From NCBI GenBank assembly GCA_025356925.1, contig JANXQE010000297.1:1-10176 (forward strand): 10,176 nucleotides of DNA, read 5' to 3'. This document shows, piece by piece, positions 1-5,733 of the stretch (within the stretch, counting starts at the first letter, position 1; every line of letters begins with the position of its first letter). Source of the stretch: Limisphaerales bacterium (GTDB lineage Bacteria; Verrucomicrobiota; Verrucomicrobiia; Limisphaerales; UBA8199). The notes beneath the pieces were generated by a model. That model had not been told where the DNA came from, ran no database searches, and was given only the letters and a program-made list of their open reading frames with translations. The translations under genes and the position numbers were made by a program.

Positions 1-525
1 ATCCTCGAGTTCGCCGTCCAGTGCCGCGTAGCGGACAACTTCTCCGTCGAACATGGTTTTCGAGCGATTGCCCGTAATGATAGCCAGGATGGCATTCGTT
101 CCCTTCACGCCCTTGTCGAAGGTCACCAGGATATCGGCATACTGCGTTAAGACATCTCGCAACATGGGGTAAATGCGAGGCCAATCGGATTTTAGATCGA
201 TCAGCAAAGTGACTTCCGGCCCATTGGTATAGACACGTCCGCCGTTCGTTTTCACGCGCTCGCGCAAAGGATCGAGGTACAGGGCCTGCAAGGTCCGCTC
301 CGGCTTCACCTGGCTGCGTTCGTGGGCCACCAGCAACTGACCGTCCACCAGGTAAATGTCCGCCTCGACACTACAAAAACCGTGGTCGAGCGCGTCGAAC
401 AGGGGTCGTTTGTGCTCGTAATCATTATGAGCGTGAACGCGGGTCAGAGGCACCGGCTGCGCGTGGGCCACGGTCGTGACCCAGACGAGCACTGCCAAAA
501 CCCCGCGGCGGAACAGTTGCGCCAT
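1..525 (-). CDS. PI-PLC/GDPD-family phosphodiesterase (AIM6-like), exported, partial (C-terminus outside window)
   Basis: The minus-strand frame is open from an ATG at 523-525 to base 1, giving 175 residues without a stop. Residues 1-22 look like a Sec signal peptide: two arginines (RR, 6-7), a hydrophobic core VLAVLVWV, and a cleavable AHA. The mature part starts with an HAHNDY motif (H31, H33, N34, D35), then VEADIYL (E54, D56) and VAHE (H68). This His/Glu-x-Asp/His spacing is the metal and catalytic layout of the PI-PLC/glycerophosphodiester phosphodiesterase barrel, in the variant seen in 'altered inheritance of mitochondria protein 6'-like bacterial proteins. The second catalytic His and the barrel's C-terminal half lie outside the window. 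It probably hydrolyses a phosphodiester in the periplasm or at the surface; the substrate is unknown. No strong ribosome-binding site precedes the ATG. It follows the aminotransferase on the same strand after about 240 bp and probably has its own promoter. Family call fairly sure; exact activity not. Confidence 0.8.
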   Translation of the reverse strand, partial: MAQLFRRGVLAVLVWVTTVAHAQPVPLTRVHAHNDYEHKRPLFDALDHGFCSVEADIYLVDGQLLVAHERSQVKPERTLQALYLDPLRERVKTNGGRVYTNGPEVTLLIDLKSDWPRIYPMLRDVLTQYADILVTFDKGVKGTNAILAIITGNRSKTMFDGEVVRYAALDGELED

Positions 526-714
526 ATGCTTTGGATCTCAACGTTGAATTTTCGGACTCCGAGTTCCGGGATCGGATTTAACCTCCGACCAGACCTTCGG
601 TTGGTTCTTAATCATTTCCGATAGCCGGGTTCGCGGCATTTTTCCTGTTAAATATCGCAGAGCCCACCCCAAACTCAAGCGAGGCTTTCCTTTGTTGCAC
701 CCGGCGTTCACTTA

Positions 715-755
715 AGCCACGAGTCCGCACGAGTGTGGCTGGATACACGTTATCC
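715..755. other. Two small hairpins between the aminotransferase and phosphodiesterase genes
   Basis: In the roughly 240-bp gap 526-765, AGCCAC (715-720) pairs with GTGGCT (735-740). Next to it GGATA (741-745) pairs with TATCC (751-755) around a 5-base loop. They lie just past the aminotransferase stop and could end its transcript, but no T-tract follows in either direction. Rho-independent termination is therefore not supported. The rest of the gap shows nothing I recognise. Confidence 0.25.
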
Positions 756-765
756 TGCTTCGGGC

Positions 766-1950
766 TCAGGAGGTCAAGGGCTTTGAGATGAAGCGCTGGA
801 TTCGTTTTACGGCTTCCTTGATGTTCTCCAGGCTGGTGGCGTAGGCGCACCGGACGAAACCCTCGCCGCACGGGCCAAAGGCCGTGCCGGGAACGACGGC
901 TACCCTTTCTTCGTGCAACAACCTCAGCGCAAAGTCGCGTGAAGAGAGCCCGAACCGGCGCACGCTGGGAAAAGCATAGAAAGCCCCGAGCGGGCGGTGG
1001 CAATCAAGACCCAGGTCTGAGAATGCGCCCGCCACATAATTCCGGCGGCGCCGGTACTCGTTAACCATTTCGGCGATGTCGATTTCCGGTCGGGCAAGCG
1101 CTTCCAGGGCGGCCTTTTGGCTCAGGGAGGAGGCGCAAAGCATCGTATATTGATGGATCTTCATCATCGCCTCGATCAACTCGGCGGGACCGCAGGCGTA
1201 CCCGAGCCGAAAGCCGGTCATGGCCCAGGCCTTTGAGAAGCCATGGAGAAACACCGTCCGGTCGCGCAAGCCGGGCAAACTGACGATGCTCGTGTGGGGC
1301 GCGTCGTAGGTGAGCTCACCGTAGATCTCGTCTGTGATGACGATCAAATCGCGTTCACAGGCAAATGCGGCGATATCCGCAAGGTCCGCGCCGCTCATAA
1401 TCGCACCGGTCGGGTTATTGGGAAAGTTGAGCATCAGAACTTTGGTGCGCGGCGTGACTTTGGCCTCGAGCATTGCCCGCGTCAGGCGGAACCCGTTGTT
1501 CGGCTTGGTCTCGACCGCCACCGGTACCCCCGCAGCGAATAGAATCGTGGCCCGATACGATACATAACAGGGCTCATGGTAAAGCACCTCGTCGCCGGGA
1601 TTGAGCAACGCGCGCAACGCAAGATCCAGCGCTTCGCTGACACCCACCGTGATCAAAATCTCATTTTCCGGGTTATACTCGGCGCCGAAGACATTGCGGA
1701 CATAGCGCGCGAGGGCGCGGCGCAGATCGAGATAACCGAAATTGCTCGTGTAGTGGGTGGCGCCGCGTTCGAGCGCAAACACCGTGGACTCGCGCACGTG
1801 CCAAGGGGTGTCGAAATCCGGTTCGCCAATGCCCAGGCTGATCACATCCTTCATCGTCGAAACGATGTCGAAGAAATCACGAATCCCGGACCGCGGGATG
1901 TCGCGCACCGTCGTGTTGAGACGGCTAAGGAGAGACGCTGAGGCGTTCAT
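766..1950 (-). CDS. PLP-dependent class I/II aminotransferase (AspC/AlaT/PatA group)
   Basis: A 394-residue fold-type I aminotransferase, full length for the family (about 385-400). It transfers an amino group from an amino acid to a 2-oxo acid using pyridoxal phosphate in the cytoplasm. Visible motifs: SLGIGEPDFDTP (38-49, N-terminal substrate arm), HYTSNFGYLDLR (66-77), NFPNNPTGA (175-183; the Asn contacts PLP), DEIYGELTYD (207-216; Asp for the ring nitrogen and Tyr), FSKAWAMTGFRLGY (238-251) with the Schiff-base lysine K240, and EGFVRCAYAT (363-372) with R367 at the substrate-carboxylate position. Its first codons overlap the 3' end of the upstream regulator by 26 bp, with GGGA a few bases ahead of the ATG, so the two are probably co-transcribed and translationally coupled. 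The sequence resembles the Bacillus PatA/AlaT branch. Alanine, aspartate or aromatic specificity cannot be told from motifs alone. Confidence 0.93.
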   Translation of the reverse strand: MNASASLLSRLNTTVRDIPRSGIRDFFDIVSTMKDVISLGIGEPDFDTPWHVRESTVFALERGATHYTSNFGYLDLRRALARYVRNVFGAEYNPENEILITVGVSEALDLALRALLNPGDEVLYHEPCYVSYRATILFAAGVPVAVETKPNNGFRLTRAMLEAKVTPRTKVLMLNFPNNPTGAIMSGADLADIAAFACERDLIVITDEIYGELTYDAPHTSIVSLPGLRDRTVFLHGFSKAWAMTGFRLGYACGPAELIEAMMKIHQYTMLCASSLSQKAALEALARPEIDIAEMVNEYRRRRNYVAGAFSDLGLDCHRPLGAFYAFPSVRRFGLSSRDFALRLLHEERVAVVPGTAFGPCGEGFVRCAYATSLENIKEAVKRIQRFISKPLTS

Positions 1951-2404
1951 CGGAGCTTTCCCGTTGCATCAACACGCCGAAGCGCTTGTAGGTTTTGAGC
2001 ATGAAATGGGTCGAGGTGGATAATACGCCTTCCAAAGGCGAGAGCCGCTCGCTGACAAAACTGGCCACTTCCCGCAAAGTGCGGCCCTCAACAAATAGCA
2101 GTAGATCATATGTGCCGCTCATCAGGTAGGCCGAGCTGACTTCCGGGAACCGGCTGATCCGCTGGGCGATTGTGTCAAAGCCACCCTCGCGCTGCGGAGT
2201 CACTTTGACCTCGATCACGGCGGTTACTTTATCCAACCCAAGCTGGTCTTCGTTCAAGATCGCCTGATACCCACGGATGACGCCCTTCTTCTCGTAATCC
2301 ACAATTCGCGCGCTGACATCAGCGGCCGTGACCCCCAGCATCCGGGCCAGATTTTCAGGCGATTCCAGCGCATTGGTCTGCAACAATTTTAGCAATTCAT
2401 CCAT
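1925..2404 (-). CDS. Lrp/AsnC-family transcriptional regulator
   Basis: A 159-residue one-domain-plus-effector regulator of normal Lrp/AsnC length. Residues about 1-45 form the winged helix-turn-helix (ESPENLARMLGVTAADVSAR, then the wing KKGVIRGYQAIL). Residues about 58-140 are the RAM/ligand-binding alpha-beta domain, with the typical MSGTYDLLLFVEG strand-turn at about 95-107. Such proteins bind DNA as dimers or octamers and sense amino acids. The gene sits immediately upstream of an aminotransferase and overlaps it by 26 bp. That matches the known arrangement in which an Lrp-type protein controls an alanine-type transaminase operon with itself (as in Bacillus AlaR-AlaT), so autoregulation and amino-acid sensing are a reasonable inference. 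Start choice is firm: GAGGTGA lies three bases before the ATG. The polar, low-complexity C-terminal tail RESSDERLSVSP is the part encoded in the overlap. Confidence 0.92.
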   Translation of the reverse strand: MDELLKLLQTNALESPENLARMLGVTAADVSARIVDYEKKGVIRGYQAILNEDQLGLDKVTAVIEVKVTPQREGGFDTIAQRISRFPEVSSAYLMSGTYDLLLFVEGRTLREVASFVSERLSPLEGVLSTSTHFMLKTYKRFGVLMQRESSDERLSVSP

Positions 2405-2407
2405 AGT

Positions 2408-2414
2408 TCACCTC
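2408..2414 (-). promoter_or_regulatory. Strong Shine-Dalgarno of the Lrp/AsnC gene
   Basis: Read on the minus strand, GAGGTGA is followed by ACT and the ATG at 2402-2404. It is the clearest ribosome-binding site in the window and fixes the start of the regulator. The rest of the 145-bp gap to the cutC stop (2415-2549) holds no recognisable promoter boxes. Confidence 0.7.
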
Positions 2415-2549
2415 GGGTCGGTGCCCCGGGAACATAGCGGGAGCCCGTGCAAGGGGTCGAGTGGAAAAGCGGCTCCGGGCTCAGCAACCGATATGCGTCC
2501 TGCGGCGACACCAGACCGACAGGGCCGCAACTCCGAACGCGGAAAGTAT

Positions 2550-3293
2550 TCAGGGCGCCGTACGAAGCGCATCGACCACGCTGCGGACTGAAGCTGCATC
2601 AGTGGTTTTCCAACGGAACTCGGGTGGACGCAGAGTGCCACCCATGAACACACGACCGTTGCGGTAGTTCATGGCGCTTTCAACGGTTTGGCGGGCGCTC
2701 AAGTGCACTTCGCTGACACCGGTTGCGCGGACAATTTTCTTGATATTGCGCGGTGTCAAGCCCCCGCCCGGCATGACGATAATGCGTCCCGCAGCTTGCA
2801 TTTGCAGTGCCGCAATCACGTCCAATCCTTCCGGACAGGAGGCTTCCTGGCCCGAGGTCAAAACCCGATCCACTCCGAGGGTGATGAGATCTTCGAGCCC
2901 CTGCTGAGGATCGCGGCACATGTCAAAAGCGCGGTGGAAGGTTACATTAAGCGGCCGAGCCAGGCGGATCAGCTCCTCGGTGCGGGCGCGATCGATGTCG
3001 CCTTCAGCCGTTAGGCAACCAACAACAACTCCGTCGGCGCCCAGGTCCTTGGCCATCCGGATGTCCTCCCGCATGACTTCCAGTTCGTCGTTGTTATAAA
3101 GAAAATCCCCGCCACGTGGGCGGACAATCACCTGCAACCCGATTTTCAAGCCACGCCGCGCCACCTTGATACAGCCCGCGCTGGGCGTCGTTCCCCCTTC
3201 GAGCAGGTTATCACACAACTCCACACGATCGGCCCCGCCGTGCTCGGCCGCAAACGCGCCCGTCGCGGAATCCACACAAATCTCAACACGCAT
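2550..3293 (-). CDS. cutC: CutC-family protein (copper homeostasis protein CutC family)
   Basis: A 247-residue TIM-barrel protein matching the CutC family over its full length (usual 240-250). Signature segments in order: EICVDS (4-9), GADRVELCDNLLEGGTTPS (20-38), VIVRPRGGDFLY (55-66), MREDI (74-78), LGADGVVVG (84-92), VTFHRAFD (117-124), VLTSGQ (144-149) and IIVMPGGGLTPRNI (171-184). CutC was originally linked to copper tolerance in E. coli, but the link is disputed and no enzyme activity is settled; conserved barrel-mouth residues (E4, E25, R58, R60, H120) suggest a cytoplasmic ligand-binding or catalytic site. It is on the same strand as the Lrp-aminotransferase pair, 145 bp upstream of it. 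Joint transcription is possible, but the strong site ahead of the regulator argues for independent translation. No clear ribosome-binding site is seen before its ATG. Family call secure, function not. Confidence 0.93.
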   Translation of the reverse strand: MRVEICVDSATGAFAAEHGGADRVELCDNLLEGGTTPSAGCIKVARRGLKIGLQVIVRPRGGDFLYNNDELEVMREDIRMAKDLGADGVVVGCLTAEGDIDRARTEELIRLARPLNVTFHRAFDMCRDPQQGLEDLITLGVDRVLTSGQEASCPEGLDVIAALQMQAAGRIIVMPGGGLTPRNIKKIVRATGVSEVHLSARQTVESAMNYRNGRVFMGGTLRPPEFRWKTTDAASVRSVVDALRTAP

Positions 3294-3319
3294 TGGCTGT
3301 CGATGCTAAACGAGGAATC

Positions 3320-3347
3320 GCGCAGAGAAAGCTTTCTTCTCTAGCGC
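3320..3347. other. Imperfect hairpin upstream of cutC
   Basis: GCGCAGAGAA (3320-3329) pairs with TTCTCT-A-GCGC (3337-3347), leaving one bulged A and a 7-base loop. It ends 27 bp before the cutC start codon on the minus strand, so it would lie in the cutC leader. No T-run follows on either side. It may be an RNA structure or an operator; there is no support beyond the pairing. Confidence 0.3.
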
Positions 3348-3380
3348 AAATCGCCGATGAGCCCGCCGGTGGCGACGGGT

Positions 3381-3506
3381 TTATTTTTTCAACCGATAGA
3401 ACTGATCATTAAGCCCGAGTGGAACTACAACTGAACGCTCACCGCTGGTGACTGTCACCGGTTTGGAAATCGGAGCCCCCCCATTGGCCTGGCTGAGATC
3501 GAAATT
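3381..3506 (-). pseudogene. Remnant C-terminal tail of a secreted protein
   Basis: On the minus strand 41 codons (3506 down to 3384) are open and end at TAA 3381-3383. The tail contains ISKPVTVTSGERSVVVPLG and ends in LNDQFYRLKK. Short endings of this kind (VPL...QFYRLK) close many large secreted or surface proteins of Verrucomicrobia, such as those with Ig-like or lectin-like domains. Here the frame meets a TGA at 3507-3509, has no start codon, and the rest of the gene is absent. It is too short to be a gene and is read as a broken 3' end. Its upstream edge coincides, within about ten bases, with the 5' edge of the GH51 relic on the other strand. The family of the lost protein cannot be named. 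Confidence 0.55.
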
Positions 3507-3719
3507 TCAACTCCAGCACTGTTGACGACTCTTATGGGCTTAACTTTGGCCCATCTGGCTGGCGCCTCGGAAATCAAAGTCGAAGTCTTCTATGAGCCGA
3601 CCGGTCCTGCGCGGATTAGCCCCGATCTTTTCGGAAATTTCATTGAGGTGCCCGAGGGTGTTGTGGTCAACGACAATAATCCTTTGGTGAGGATTCTAAT
3701 TGTCGCTAGCCGCCAGTAA
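3498..3719 (+). pseudogene. Decayed 5' fragment of a GH51 alpha-L-arabinofuranosidase gene
   Basis: The plus frame aligns without gaps with the N-terminus of the intact GH51 protein encoded at 5734-7593. Shared pieces are ALL, a G-L-x-LA signal core, ASEI.VEV, AR I.P.LFGNFIE and E.VV; from about codon 11 on, some 28 of 46 residues are identical. The codon matching the start ATG of the intact gene is ATC (3498-3500), so the original start is lost; TTG 3522 or ATG 3534 are the only in-frame substitutes. Homology stops near 3665, after residue 56 of about 620. The frame then runs through unrelated codons to TAA at 3717-3719. More than 90 percent of the enzyme, including both catalytic glutamates, is missing. 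At about 60 percent identity this is an old paralogue's relic, not a recent copy of the neighbour. Confidence 0.72.
3671..3705. other. Long imperfect hairpin downstream of the GloVer gene
   Basis: CGACAAT (3671-3677) pairs with ATTGTCG (3699-3705). Directly inside it AATCCT (3678-3683) pairs with AGGATT (3690-3695) around the loop TTGGTG, with CTA unpaired on one side. That is 13 base pairs over 35 bases. It lies about 58 bp past the GloVer stop codon in that gene's reading direction and just after GH51 homology ends on the other strand. It could stabilise or end the GloVer transcript, or be the scar of a small mobile repeat. No T-tract is present. Confidence 0.5.
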
Positions 3720-3762
3720 GGATTGCACCAAGAGGGAGAACCAAAAACGCTGCAACGGGCCG

Positions 3763-5148
3763 TCAATTCGGCCGAAGCTGGAAGAACCTTTGTGTGCCGG
3801 CCACGGAGTTGGTGTAGGGACTGCCAGTTCCTGTTAGCTTCGTGAATATGTTTGTAATAGTTGGCGCGGTATAAAGAAAGTAAGAGGGATCGTTCCAAGT
3901 CAAAATCGAATGATTACCGGACAAGGTGAGGTTCAACGTGGGGTGCAGAATCAGTGCGTAAACCCCACCGTCGCCCAGAGAGATTCCCTGGAAGCCGTAA
4001 GAGGTCAGGCCATAGAGAGTGCCGCCGGATAGAACCAACGACTCCGGTTCCGCACCATCGGTATACTGAAAAGAATGAAGGACGGTGAAGCCGGAACCGT
4101 CCGTGTTCAATTGAAACACCGTGCCTTGACCGCCCGAACCGCTGACCGAGGTAGTCCCATACAACACATTTCCTGACAAAACAAGTCCCGCAGAATCATT
4201 GGGATTGGCCCCCGAGGTATTCGCACCGCTTTGCCTTGGGAAACTGTAAAGATTCGTAAAGTGCTGACCGTCTGTGCCGATCCGAAACACATTGCCGCCT
4301 CCATAAACGCCACCGGAATAGGAAATGCCGAACAAGGTGTTACCGGAAAGCGTGGGGGTTGAGTACGGACGGGATGCGTTGGTGCCATCGAAATCAAATA
4401 AATGAGAAAAGCCGCCCGGAATGCCAATGCCGTACACGTAACCGTTGCCAGAGGCACCGAAGCGCGCAAACCCATACAAGGAGTTGGTGGACACAACTAA
4501 TCCCCCATACGGTTCTGCATCGTTGGTAAAGTCAAAAATCTTGGCGAAACTCAAGTCCGCGAGATTGATTTTAAAAACCGTGCCGGACTGGTTGGTTCCT
4601 CCGCCGGTCGTCGTGCCATACAACGCGTTGTTGTACAAAGTTAACCCGCTCGAAGGACTCTGCCCGTTTGTAAAAGCGAATGAGAAAACCACGGCAAAAC
4701 CCGATCCATCCGTGTTAATCCTGAACACAGTACCCGCGTCAAACACGCCGCCGTAAAATGTGGTGCCATAAAGCGTGTTGCTGACGAGCAACAAACCGGG
4801 ATTCGGGTAGTCACCGGTGCTGTTCGAGTAGGTGACGTGCTGAGGGTCATAGGTTCCCAGGTTGAAGTCGAAAAGGTTGGTGAAATGTGACCCGTCCGCG
4901 TCAAGGCGAAAGATAGTGCCATCGCCGTGGAGGCCACCGCCGAGGGCAGTGCCATATATCGTGTTGCCAGAAAGGACAAGACCATTGGGACTCACGCCGT
5001 CGCTGTTGGTTGCTGGGGGGTTCGGGCCGGAGCCAAACGCGTCGGCACTGAATGTATAGAGGTTGGTAAAGCTTGCCGCCGAAGCACCCGACGCAAAAAG
5101 AAACCCCGCGAGACCAAGCAGCGCTGTCGAATTGCAAATCGTTCTCAT
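3763..5148 (-). CDS. Secreted GloVer (Gloeo_Verruco) tandem-repeat protein
   Basis: A 461-residue exported protein of unknown function. Residues 1-25 are a signal peptide (hydrophobic ALLGLAGFLFAS, then GASA). Residues 27-400 are about seven divergent repeats of 45-60 residues, each reading roughly FTNLYSF...G..P..GLVLSGNTLYGTT..GG..G.GTVFRINTDGSG. They begin near 27, 89, 151, 201, 247, 297 and 354; the fourth is the most degenerate (GYVYGIGIPGG). This matches the repeat family first named from Gloeobacter and Verrucomicrobium, which predicts a beta-rich, propeller-like fold. Residues 401-461 form a separate C-terminal piece (LTLSGNHSILTWND ... NSVAGTQRFFQLRPN), similar to the closing domains of other verrucomicrobial secreted proteins and perhaps a sorting or fold-closing element. 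There is no catalytic motif. The gene stands alone, with no clear ribosome-binding site before ATG 5146-5148. Confidence 0.9.
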   Translation of the reverse strand: MRTICNSTALLGLAGFLFASGASAASFTNLYTFSADAFGSGPNPPATNSDGVSPNGLVLSGNTIYGTALGGGLHGDGTIFRLDADGSHFTNLFDFNLGTYDPQHVTYSNSTGDYPNPGLLLVSNTLYGTTFYGGVFDAGTVFRINTDGSGFAVVFSFAFTNGQSPSSGLTLYNNALYGTTTGGGTNQSGTVFKINLADLSFAKIFDFTNDAEPYGGLVVSTNSLYGFARFGASGNGYVYGIGIPGGFSHLFDFDGTNASRPYSTPTLSGNTLFGISYSGGVYGGGNVFRIGTDGQHFTNLYSFPRQSGANTSGANPNDSAGLVLSGNVLYGTTSVSGSGGQGTVFQLNTDGSGFTVLHSFQYTDGAEPESLVLSGGTLYGLTSYGFQGISLGDGGVYALILHPTLNLTLSGNHSILTWNDPSYFLYTAPTITNIFTKLTGTGSPYTNSVAGTQRFFQLRPN

Positions 5149-5527
5149 CAGAAAGTTTTCAGGTATTGCGTGACCGCCAGCTCAACCGATAGCCGAGGTT
5201 ATAGCCACCTTCAGAATGTCTACTTGGCCAGCGCCGCATTTGCAAGGAATTAGAGAGCGGATACTCTTGTGCGTTAACAGCGTGCAGCCCGAGTCGTCGG
5301 AGCCTCCGTACCGTGGTGCCCGCGGGGAGGAAGCTTCGACTCCAATACCCAGGGGCTATTTACCCCGTGATGAAACATGGCGATCGTCAGGTGCCGATCT
5401 ACCACTTGCATAAGGATCGCTAGCTGTTTTTGGCAAGCCTGTCGACCAGACCGTTTGGCACCTGCACCTGAACTTGGACAGGTGACCGCCATCTGTTCGG
5501 CGCGGACCTGATAAACGCGGAATTATA

Positions 5528-5570
5528 GGCCGCGTGCTCTCACGCGGCGGTACCGCGAGTTTATGCAACC
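5528..5570 (+). repeat. Dispersed palindromic repeat, copy 1 (upstream of GH51)
   Basis: The unit starts GGCCGCGTG and contains a perfect 8-bp stem, GCCGCGTG (5529-5536) and CACGCGGC (5541-5548), with loop CTCT. A CGCGAGT..TAT.CAACC tail follows. Copy 2 at 7601-7643 has the same order and orientation; about 36 of 43 bases agree, and the differences cluster just after the stem and in the loop. A hairpin with a conserved tail, outside genes, fits a REP-like element. Confidence 0.65.
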
Positions 5571-5628
5571 AAGCACGAGCCGATGAAAGAACCCTTAGGC
5601 TAGGGCAATAGCTTATTGGGGATTAGGT

Positions 5629-5709
5629 CGTCCAAACGCTGGAGTTCATGCTTGAGAAATCGCAAGGAAGGGCTGACGATATGAGCCGCCGTCGAACTTC
5701 GTTTGGACG
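5629..5709. promoter_or_regulatory. Perfect 10-bp inverted repeat ahead of the GH51 gene
   Basis: CGTCCAAACG (5629-5638) is matched by CGTTTGGACG (5700-5709), 61 bases apart. The second arm ends 24 bp before the GH51 ATG. Two exact half-sites in a leader could be operator sites for a looping repressor or activator of a sugar-responsive gene, or the ends of a lost small element. There is no regulator gene next to it. Low certainty on role, high on the repeat itself. Confidence 0.4.
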
Positions 5710-5733
5710 GTCGAATGGGTTTGGCCCACAACT

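Larger units (their letters stand above)
5149..5733. other. Non-coding stretch between the divergent GloVer and GH51 genes
   Basis: About 585 bp with no credible gene; the short open frames here show no codon pattern or family motif. It must hold the promoters of both divergent genes, but I see no well-spaced -35/-10 pair. Besides the repeat and inverted repeat listed separately, several small palindromes occur: CACCTG/CAGGTG with an 8-base loop (5465-5484), GGGG/CCCC (5352-5366), CCCT/AGGG (5592-5605) and CAATA/TATTG with loop GCT (5606-5618). The density of dyads points to regulatory or decayed mobile DNA, without proof of either. Confidence 0.5.

Noticed and set aside
608..1003. 131-codon minus-strand open frame overlapping the aminotransferase end
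   Set aside because: It is out of frame with the aminotransferase and rich in Arg; typical shadow ORF.
3340..3383. Short minus-strand peptide NKPVATGGLIGDLR right after the relic's stop
   Set aside because: No start codon or ribosome-binding site and only 14 codons; nothing supports translation.
3362..3390. GC-rich hairpin followed by TTTATTTTTT on the plus strand, like a rho-independent terminator
   Set aside because: No plus-strand gene ends here, the stem has a mismatch, and the T-run is simply the complement of the Lys-Lys-stop codons of the minus-strand relic.
5190..5225. Possible minus-strand promoter of the GloVer gene, TAGACA then TATAAC
   Set aside because: The spacer is only 13 bp, far from the usual 16-18, so it is probably chance.
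5274..5492. 72-codon minus-strand open frame in the gap before GH51
   Set aside because: No recognisable motif, no ribosome-binding site, biased to His/Arg/Pro as expected of random GC-rich DNA.
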